A stretch of 64,000 bases of DNA from NCBI GenBank assembly GCA_017554325.1, contig JAFZIP010000001.1, positions 259,949-323,948 of the forward strand, written 5' to 3'. Every line of letters begins with the position of its first letter. Positions within the stretch are counted from its first letter, which is position 1. Below the pieces are notes generated by a model. That model did not search any database and was not told the DNA's origin. It saw only the letters and a list, made by a program, of their open reading frames with translations. Below are positions 42,326 through 49,186 of this stretch, piece by piece. The DNA comes from Bacteroidales bacterium. GTDB lineage: Bacteria; Bacteroidota; Bacteroidia; Bacteroidales; WCHB1-69. A program made the translations under genes and the position numbers.

Positions 42326-44533
42326 TTATTCGTTGGTGATTAGTGCTTCAAGGTGTTCAACATCTGTATCAATAAAAGTGTAGTTTATCATTTTAGAAGT
42401 ATCAATTTTTATGTATCGGTCGGACAATCTGTGGTGAAATTTAATATGAAAAGCCAATCGGATATCATCGGGATGTTGTTCATCTGGACTAAATTGTTTC
42501 GCTTCGCTACCTTTGATGGTACGAATCTTTGTGATTTCATATACGTCACGGATACCTCTATCCTTGAAATAGGGAATAAAATAGTGCAAATCGTGAAGGA
42601 GAATAGTTGATGGAAAACTGGGACCTGTATAGTACAAGTCCGCATTTCCATCCTCAAAACTTTTGTTATAACCTTTTCTAGGACTTGGAGTGACCAGGCC
42701 TATTAACACACGATTAGGGACAAATACAGTTGTTCCCTTTTGTGAAATCACCTTTGAGATGGTTTCAGAAGATTTGGTTTCAATCAACCTTTTTATGAAA
42801 TCATCCAACAGTTTTCGAGTATCCTCATTCTTTGGTCGCAAAGGGAAAGCTCCAATATTCACTTCTTGAATGCTCTTGTAAAACTTTGACATTTGTACTT
42901 CGGTGGAATCGCCATTCCCTGGGAACAAGATATATCCTCCGATAACTTCTTTTTTGAGTTGTTTGGAATCATAATCCCTGTAATAAATAGCATCACGGTA
43001 ACGGTGCATTTGGTTGATGGCATCATCGGGCGGAGTATCAACCCCGTTTTCTTTTCCGCTAATCCGGTACTTTGCATCAAAAAGATAGGTCATTTTCATC
43101 CCTTTTTCTACATCGTCTTTAGTCAGTTGCAATACAATATCGGGCTTTTGCGGCACTGTTGGCACGACCAAATTACTTATACTGATGGAGTCGTTTTCCT
43201 TATCGGTTTGTTTGGGGTTGTACACTAGTTCAGCCAGCTCCACTCCATTTTTCTTGAATAAAATGCGAGATTGTTCGCCTCTGCCAAGCTCCCATGTGAA
43301 CAAACTGTTCATCTCCATTCGGTTGCGATGGTCGACATCCGTTTCGTCAATACCCAATTGTTCTCGTACTATATGGCTCATCTCGATGAAACACCATATT
43401 TCATATAAGGTTGCAATGTCTTTTGTCTCCATACGGAACATTCCATCGTTCAGGCTGAATGATTTGCGCAAAATGAAATAGGTGCGATAAATGGTTGAAT
43501 AATTGGTGTCGCGTTGTAGCACAAGCGATTCTTGTTTCAAGCCCTCAAAACTGCCTACTGTGCGGAAAAAAGGGTTGTTCAACAGGTGTTTCAGCTCTTC
43601 CTCAGAATGCTGTATTTGTCCACGAACACTATCCGATAATGGTATCTTGAAATACAAAACACGATCGGCCAATTCGGAATATCGCTTTTGAATGATAGTA
43701 AGGGCATGTTTGAGAAAACGGTTTTCAACCGTATTGTGCGTGTGTTGTTGTTCATCAACTAAATATAGTCTGGCCTCCTCTGTGCGATGTTCAGCAAACT
43801 GTTGTTCCAAAAGCGGGTTGAAATGCCTGATTTGATCGGCTCGTTTGTAAGAAGATATGGTTTTGAGACGATGCCTGGGACGATCAATGATATTACGTAT
43901 GGCACGCACGAATTTCTCTTGTAGATTGTGGAAAATGTTCCACCAAATGATGTCGTAAGATTCCCCTTCGCCTTCGGATATTCCATGATAGGTGCGCTTC
44001 AAGTAATCCAGCGAAAGCATCCGATACTCTTTTTCGATGTCTTCCAAGATAGGTTTCCAGTCGTGATGATAATCCAATTTAGCGGAAATCACTTCGTAAG
44101 AGAAAACAAATCTTTTCTGTTCATCATTAACAACATATCGCAAAGGCAGATCAGCGCGACCAATGTCGTTTCCGTAATTGAGGAAACCCATCAAAACATG
44201 TTGTTTCTTTTTCCACGAGAAATGTTCGTTTATGTCGGCACGCGGACTATCAAAATACGCTTCCGTGACGTTATTGTTAAACTCCACCCAAACGCTGTAA
44301 TCAGTTTGCTCAAAAAAGAACGCCTTTTTATTGGGATTATTAGCGATGATTTCCGCTGTCTGACTTTCTTCCTCATCGGTTCGTTCCACTTTTACGACAC
44401 CATCTGTCCAAGAATAAGTGGAAGTCAGTTGAGTATCACCTATATTGCGCACGCCTTTCTTCCATTCTTGCCAGAAATGGGAACACTCGATGGTGAGTGT
44501 GAAGTCGGTATGGGTGATACGAAGAAGTTCCAT
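42326..44533 (-). CDS. DUF2357 protein with PD-(D/E)xK nuclease core (McrC/LlaJI-like subunit)
   Basis: A 735-residue protein, the last gene of the defence operon. The N-terminal two thirds match DUF2357; the following DUF524-type region holds a PD-(D/E)xK nuclease signature: KPDIVLQL (Asp465) and LFDAKYRIS (Asp486, Lys488), with an upstream Glu (YEIW, about 378). Proteins of this kind partner with McrB-like GTPases as the cleaving subunit, as in LlaJI. It is separated from fic by 136 bp filled with three 42-bp palindromic repeats; no TAnnTTTG box was seen there. Confidence 0.85.
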   Translation of the reverse strand: MELLRITHTDFTLTIECSHFWQEWKKGVRNIGDTQLTSTYSWTDGVVKVERTDEEESQTAEIIANNPNKKAFFFEQTDYSVWVEFNNNVTEAYFDSPRADINEHFSWKKKQHVLMGFLNYGNDIGRADLPLRYVVNDEQKRFVFSYEVISAKLDYHHDWKPILEDIEKEYRMLSLDYLKRTYHGISEGEGESYDIIWWNIFHNLQEKFVRAIRNIIDRPRHRLKTISSYKRADQIRHFNPLLEQQFAEHRTEEARLYLVDEQQHTHNTVENRFLKHALTIIQKRYSELADRVLYFKIPLSDSVRGQIQHSEEELKHLLNNPFFRTVGSFEGLKQESLVLQRDTNYSTIYRTYFILRKSFSLNDGMFRMETKDIATLYEIWCFIEMSHIVREQLGIDETDVDHRNRMEMNSLFTWELGRGEQSRILFKKNGVELAELVYNPKQTDKENDSISISNLVVPTVPQKPDIVLQLTKDDVEKGMKMTYLFDAKYRISGKENGVDTPPDDAINQMHRYRDAIYYRDYDSKQLKKEVIGGYILFPGNGDSTEVQMSKFYKSIQEVNIGAFPLRPKNEDTRKLLDDFIKRLIETKSSETISKVISQKGTTVFVPNRVLIGLVTPSPRKGYNKSFEDGNADLYYTGPSFPSTILLHDLHYFIPYFKDRGIRDVYEITKIRTIKGSEAKQFSPDEQHPDDIRLAFHIKFHHRLSDRYIKIDTSKMINYTFIDTDVEHLEALITNE

Positions 44534-44540
44534 AAATCAT

Positions 44541-44667
44541 TTATTTGTGTACCCGAAAAAGTCATTTTGGGTACATACTTGATTATTTGTGTACCCGAAA
44601 AAGCCATTTTGGGTACATACTCTATTGTTTGTGTACCCGAAAAAACCTTTTGGGGTACACAAGTTTC
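44541..44667. repeat. Three 42-bp tandem repeats, each a hairpin
   Basis: Units at 44541-44582, 44583-44624 and 44625-44667. Each carries GTGTACCCGAAAA on the left and TTTTGGGTACAT (GGGGTACAC in the third) on the right, so each folds into a stem around GTACCC/GGGTAC. The array fills the fic-DUF2357 gap. The period of exactly 42 bp keeps all frames aligned. It is not a CRISPR: there are no spacers. Confidence 0.9.
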
Positions 44668-44669
44668 TG

Positions 44670-45815
44670 TTATCGGATTTTATGTATTGATTCAATAACA
44701 TCAAATTCTTTCGTGGTGTTAAGTTGGTGATTCATAAACAAATCCATCAGTTGAATATTGATATAATAGTTGGTGTGTCCTATTTTAACTTTTTCCAAAA
44801 GACCGTTTTCAACAATGATATCCAAGTATTTGGCAGCTGTTTTGCGTTGCACCATCATGTCCTTTTGGATAAATTCAATCTTGGTATATGGATGGAAGAA
44901 CAAATTGTTCAAAAGTTCATGTTTATATTGTCGTCCAAACAAAGGTCTGAGTTTTGTTTTGTAGTCAGCCATCAATTGTGAAATGCCCTTAACGAGCCGG
45001 ATGGTCTCTTCAGCAGTTTCCTCAACGCCTTTAAGTATGAACATAATCCATTGTTCCCATTCGTGGGAATTGTCAGTCACGTTATCTCTCACCGATTGTA
45101 TCAGTCTGTAATAATCCCCTTTGTTATGGGTGATATAACGGCTAAGATATAGAATGGGCAAATCCAATAATCCATTTATAACCAAATACAAGATGTTTAT
45201 GATACGTCCCGTTCGTCCATTGCCGTCATAAAAAGGATGTATGCTTTCAAACTGATGGTGAATAATCGCCATTTTGATGAGTGGATCTACATCGTGCATC
45301 TGAGGGTCATTGATGTATTGCTCCAAGTTCTGCATGGCTTTTTCTATTTCCAGCTTGCTTTGAGGAGGAGTATAAACAATCTCCTTGTTTTGGTTTTGTA
45401 AGGTAGTGCCGGGAGCCGAACGAAATCCTGCATTGTTGGATTCCAATTCTTGCTGTATTTTCTTTATGTCGTTCAGTGTAAGCAGTTTTGTTTTGCGTGC
45501 CAATTCAAAACCTCGTTGCATGGCTTGGCGATAATTCAACACCTCCTTGGTGGAAGCATTGATGGCTGCTTCTGTCAAATTCAAATCAGCTTTATAGAGG
45601 TCGTCCTGGGTGGTCACAATGTTTTCTACAGCCGAACTATCCTTTGCCTCTTGCAAAGTCAAGGTGTTGATTAGTATCTGTTCGTTGGGAATGGTTTGGG
45701 CTACACCTTTCAATTCGGCAAGTTTGCGGTTGGCTCGGTTTACTTGCTTAAGGATTTCCTTTGTTTCCAAATCATACGGCAAAGGAAGCTTCGGTATTTG
45801 ATAGTGTTTGTCCAT
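44670..45815 (-). CDS. Class II Fic AMP-transferase with winged helix
   Basis: A 381-residue Fic protein: an N-terminal Fic_N domain with the inhibitory-helix motif SSAVEN (residues 60-65, pattern S/T-x-x-x-E-G/N), the catalytic loop HPFYDGNGRTGR (193-204) and a C-terminal winged helix (VQRKTAAKYLDIIVENGLL). It should transfer AMP to a target hydroxyl and be self-inhibited by the N-terminal Glu. It starts 13 bp after the McrB-like gene in the same operon. It may be cargo, a regulator or a back-up toxin; the adjacent tandem palindromes could be its DNA target. Confidence 0.92.
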   Translation of the reverse strand: MDKHYQIPKLPLPYDLETKEILKQVNRANRKLAELKGVAQTIPNEQILINTLTLQEAKDSSAVENIVTTQDDLYKADLNLTEAAINASTKEVLNYRQAMQRGFELARKTKLLTLNDIKKIQQELESNNAGFRSAPGTTLQNQNKEIVYTPPQSKLEIEKAMQNLEQYINDPQMHDVDPLIKMAIIHHQFESIHPFYDGNGRTGRIINILYLVINGLLDLPILYLSRYITHNKGDYYRLIQSVRDNVTDNSHEWEQWIMFILKGVEETAEETIRLVKGISQLMADYKTKLRPLFGRQYKHELLNNLFFHPYTKIEFIQKDMMVQRKTAAKYLDIIVENGLLEKVKIGHTNYYINIQLMDLFMNHQLNTTKEFDVIESIHKIR

Positions 45816-45828
45816 AGCTCAAACGTTT

Positions 45829-47571
45829 TTATGCCCAATAACTTGTATATCCTGATACTTTCAGTTTGCCCAGCATCTCCTCAATTTTCGTGTCAGTAAT
45901 ACTTTTGAGTTTCTCCTTGCCTTCTTCGGCTTCGGGAATGGCCTTGTTAATTTCATTCTCAACCAATGCTTTCAATCCTTCCAAGACTGTTTTGGTACGT
46001 TCGCTGTCGCCTTCGATGCGCGAGAGGATTTTCATAGAGGTCATCTCGTCAAGGGTATGCCATAGTTGCGAGTCTTTGTCAAGCAGCTGGCGATTGACGG
46101 CGTAGAGCAGGAATTCGTTGCGGGTGCGGTAGGCGATTTTGAAGGGTGTGCCTTCCAATTTCGCATTCACTTTTTCCAAATAGGCCAGCACTTGGTCGCA
46201 CAATTTCTTGTTGTCGGCATATACATCCTTTCCTTCGGCGGTATCGCCGATGATACAGTTGCCGATATAGCCAATTTCGGAGCCCTCATCGGTGAGGCCA
46301 CCGTACAGGTTCACTTCGTTCATTTCGATGGTCATAGCGCGGTCGAGCACTTTGCGGCTGAAACTGAAGGTGGTTTCGTCCATGTTCACAGTGCCGACTA
46401 CGAAAAGGTTTTGCGGAATGGTAAGGCGCTTGCCATCTTTGGATTTATAGGCAATACGATCTGCCTCGTTATCAAACAGTTGATCAATGAGCGTGCCGTA
46501 AGCTTCTGTATCCTCAAAGGGGATAATGGGGTCGGTGGTGATGCTGCCGTCCGCATTCAGTTTGCGACTTTCAATCACACTCAGATACTCAGCAAAGTAT
46601 TGTTCCACAGGAGCCAAGTTCATCTCATCCAAGCAGAGGAAATAAGGCGTATTCTCATCTTTAATAGCTTTGGCCAAGAAACGCAGGAACGGTCCCACTA
46701 CATATTTCTCGCCATTGATACGACTCACATAGCCAATGAGTTCGCTACTATCATGCCAGTTGGGCTTTACCTGCACCATGCAGAAATTTTTCGGACAGTT
46801 TTTGCCATATTCTTCGTCACCTTCTTGCCAACAAGCCTTAGCCAATTCTCTCACGATGCGGCTCTTGCCTGTGCCGCTGATGCCTGCCAAAAGCATAAAA
46901 GGCTTGGTGCGGAGGGCGGTGAGGTAGGGGAGGAATTTTGGGACAATGTTAGATTCCTTTTTTATAGAAATTGTTTTTTCTTTGGTACTTTTCAGAAACA
47001 TCATCAACTCTTTATATTTTTGATATGTATCCAAGTACAAAGACAACACTTTTTCACAAAAAGTATCATCGTCAACATTCCATAAAGTGTAGTATATAGC
47101 ACCTGTTTTATATCTCACATCAGCGATATCTGCATTACTATCAGCCTTCAATATAGGATTGTTGATTTTAAGCAAATCTCTGACTATCTTTGTGTTATTG
47201 GCAATTTCTTTTTTCCCTAATCTTGGTCCAAATTGTCCTGGAACAGTTGTACCTTGACTTAATGCCAAATAAACATGTTTATAATCTGATGAGAAAAGGA
47301 AAACTATATAAACCCCTTCTCGTGTAGAGGTTGTAATATTTTTATCAAGAATAGCTATCCAGGGTGATCTTGTAGCCAATCCTTTTCCAACAGAGCCGTT
47401 GACGATGTAATCGTTGTTGTTCAAATAGGAAGCAAGTTCCCGAGGAATTGTCTTCGTAATAAGATCACTTGCCTCTTTGTCAATATCGGATGTTGTTGTT
47501 GCATATTTAAAAGATATTGCCTTATCAAAACATCGTTTGAAACTATTATTGATTTTTTGAAGACTGTTCAT
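45829..47571 (-). CDS. McrB-like AAA+ protein with DUF3578 DNA-recognition domain
   Basis: A 580-residue protein. The N-terminal DUF3578 (MrcB-like) domain (PWIAILDKNITTSTREGVYI, YLALSQGTT) likely recognises DNA; the C-terminal AAA+ GTPase has Walker A GISGTGKS (about 230-237), Walker B FLCLDEMNLAPVEQYFAEYL and the McrB signature GTVNMDETTFSFSRKVLDRA. It would drive cleavage by the DUF2357 nuclease. The AAA+ part is clearly GC-richer than the N-terminal part, with a sharp change near 46930-46970. The start at 47571 (MNSLQKI) is preferred over 47616, which overlaps the upstream gene. Confidence 0.88.
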   Translation of the reverse strand: MNSLQKINNSFKRCFDKAISFKYATTTSDIDKEASDLITKTIPRELASYLNNNDYIVNGSVGKGLATRSPWIAILDKNITTSTREGVYIVFLFSSDYKHVYLALSQGTTVPGQFGPRLGKKEIANNTKIVRDLLKINNPILKADSNADIADVRYKTGAIYYTLWNVDDDTFCEKVLSLYLDTYQKYKELMMFLKSTKEKTISIKKESNIVPKFLPYLTALRTKPFMLLAGISGTGKSRIVRELAKACWQEGDEEYGKNCPKNFCMVQVKPNWHDSSELIGYVSRINGEKYVVGPFLRFLAKAIKDENTPYFLCLDEMNLAPVEQYFAEYLSVIESRKLNADGSITTDPIIPFEDTEAYGTLIDQLFDNEADRIAYKSKDGKRLTIPQNLFVVGTVNMDETTFSFSRKVLDRAMTIEMNEVNLYGGLTDEGSEIGYIGNCIIGDTAEGKDVYADNKKLCDQVLAYLEKVNAKLEGTPFKIAYRTRNEFLLYAVNRQLLDKDSQLWHTLDEMTSMKILSRIEGDSERTKTVLEGLKALVENEINKAIPEAEEGKEKLKSITDTKIEEMLGKLKVSGYTSYWA

Positions 47572-47599
47572 GATCAAAAGATAAGTTATTATATGATTG

Positions 47600-49186
47600 C
47601 TATTTCCTTTTTCCAACTAACCTGATCCATTCTGAATTGTCAACGCCAACTCTTGATAGTTTAGAGGCGTATGCAGAGACAATATGTTGAGCAAACATTT
47701 TCTTCAGTTCTGCAACCCAAATAAATTGTTCCTTTTTTGTGTCTGTAAACACGTATTGGCTGTTTTGTGAAACGGCTAAAATTTGTGCATCTGATTTTTC
47801 TCTAGGAGAAAACTCGTGCAATTCAATAGAGTAAGATTTGTCAGCTACGAACAAGTGTTTGTTTTCTTCTACAACCACAACTTCTCCCTTCCCCTTTATT
47901 AGTAAAGGAAGAAATAAGAAAATCCTCTTTTTTTCTTTTCCATCTATCCCTATTCTAACAGAGTCACAACTTTGTTGAATACACAGTAAAAATTTCCAAC
48001 AATTCGCTCTTTTATATTTAACAATGGTACCTGTTGTTAATTTAGGTGCTTTGGCGGGTAAAAATAAGTTGCTGTGCTGAATCAATCTTGCCAATTTATA
48101 ATTTGGTTTCTTGCCCCGTATTCTAAATAGTCTTGTGGCATCTTTCTTTAAATCATCCTCGTTGCCCTTTATATTACAATATTCTTTTTTCAACTTGGTT
48201 CTAAAATCAGACTCCGAAGAGTTTACAATATTCTTCAGATTCTTTCCTGATACTTTTATAGTGTTGTTACCTATCGTCGTTTCAAATGTTTTTTTGAATT
48301 TCTGAATTAACCATGTATCTATCCATGTTTTGATATCAAAGTTGCTTGAATCTATTAAATCTGTTATAGCGGATCCGAAAATTTCAGATAACATAATAAT
48401 CGCATCATCACAATCAGAAATAGAAACATAATGACCTAAAAATGCAGGGTCAATATCCTTTGAAAAAACACCTAAAATATTTGATGTGTTATTTCTGATA
48501 GCAGTTATTGCCGACAAAGCATAATTAGGAAGTATACCATTTGTTATAGTGGTGAACTCTTCTGTTATTAATTCAGGAAGTTTGTTGTATCTAATGATTT
48601 TGTCTTTGTGACGTTCAACAACTTTAGTGCCTTCTTTTGCTCGAACAATTATTTTAAGATTAGTGTTTTGAACACAGAGAGCACTATTGTTTAAAACATA
48701 TTCTTTATTTTGAATGTATTCATGAATATCTTCCGCTATTTTTTCAACATCTGTTTCTCCTGTATAAATAATGATAAGTTTAACTTTCTCTTTCCCAGAA
48801 TCATCAACCAACCTCTTGATGAGTGGTTTGGTATATTGACCCCGTTTTTCAGATTCATCGTCTGCCATCGGGTCATAATTAGATGTGCCTTTTAATTTTA
48901 AATCCCAGTCTAATACTACTACATCTGCTTTTAAAAGGGAAACGACACTTTCATCAACATCTTTTTCTGTTTGTGGCGCATAAATGGCACAAATTTTACC
49001 TTTTTTTAAAAAAGCATCTGAAACGGCCTTTGTATCGAACTCATTGTTGTGGACATTTGCTTCTACTGTGTTATTTGATTTTTCTGGGTATGCTTGTTCA
49101 TCAATAAAAACAATATCACGAATAAACTTATCCGCAATCTCACGAGATAAGTCAACAAAACTTTTCTCTTTGGTGCTATTATTCAT
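47600..49186 (-). CDS. Receiver-domain protein of the restriction operon
   Basis: A 528-residue protein. Residues about 22-190 look like a divergent response-regulator receiver: acidic pair in IVFIDEQ (29-30), phospho-acceptor candidate in VVVLDWDLK (Asp93), Thr in LIIIYTGE (142) and a possible Lys near 178. The remaining 340 residues are of unknown fold, Lys-rich, probably an effector or adaptor. It overlaps the upstream GHKL-kinase gene by 8 bp at the start 49186, so the two are translationally coupled as a kinase-receiver pair. The open frame upstream to 49246 is discarded. Confidence 0.75.
   Translation of the reverse strand: MNNSTKEKSFVDLSREIADKFIRDIVFIDEQAYPEKSNNTVEANVHNNEFDTKAVSDAFLKKGKICAIYAPQTEKDVDESVVSLLKADVVVLDWDLKLKGTSNYDPMADDESEKRGQYTKPLIKRLVDDSGKEKVKLIIIYTGETDVEKIAEDIHEYIQNKEYVLNNSALCVQNTNLKIIVRAKEGTKVVERHKDKIIRYNKLPELITEEFTTITNGILPNYALSAITAIRNNTSNILGVFSKDIDPAFLGHYVSISDCDDAIIMLSEIFGSAITDLIDSSNFDIKTWIDTWLIQKFKKTFETTIGNNTIKVSGKNLKNIVNSSESDFRTKLKKEYCNIKGNEDDLKKDATRLFRIRGKKPNYKLARLIQHSNLFLPAKAPKLTTGTIVKYKRANCWKFLLCIQQSCDSVRIGIDGKEKKRIFLFLPLLIKGKGEVVVVEENKHLFVADKSYSIELHEFSPREKSDAQILAVSQNSQYVFTDTKKEQFIWVAELKKMFAQHIVSAYASKLSRVGVDNSEWIRLVGKRK

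Noticed and set aside
44541..44667. Possible CRISPR array
   Set aside because: Three head-to-tail units with no spacers and no cas genes.
43928..44730. Plus-strand frames through the 42-bp repeats (repeated CTRKSHFGYIL-like peptide)
   Set aside because: They arise because the repeat period is a multiple of three; there is no start signal, promoter or known family.
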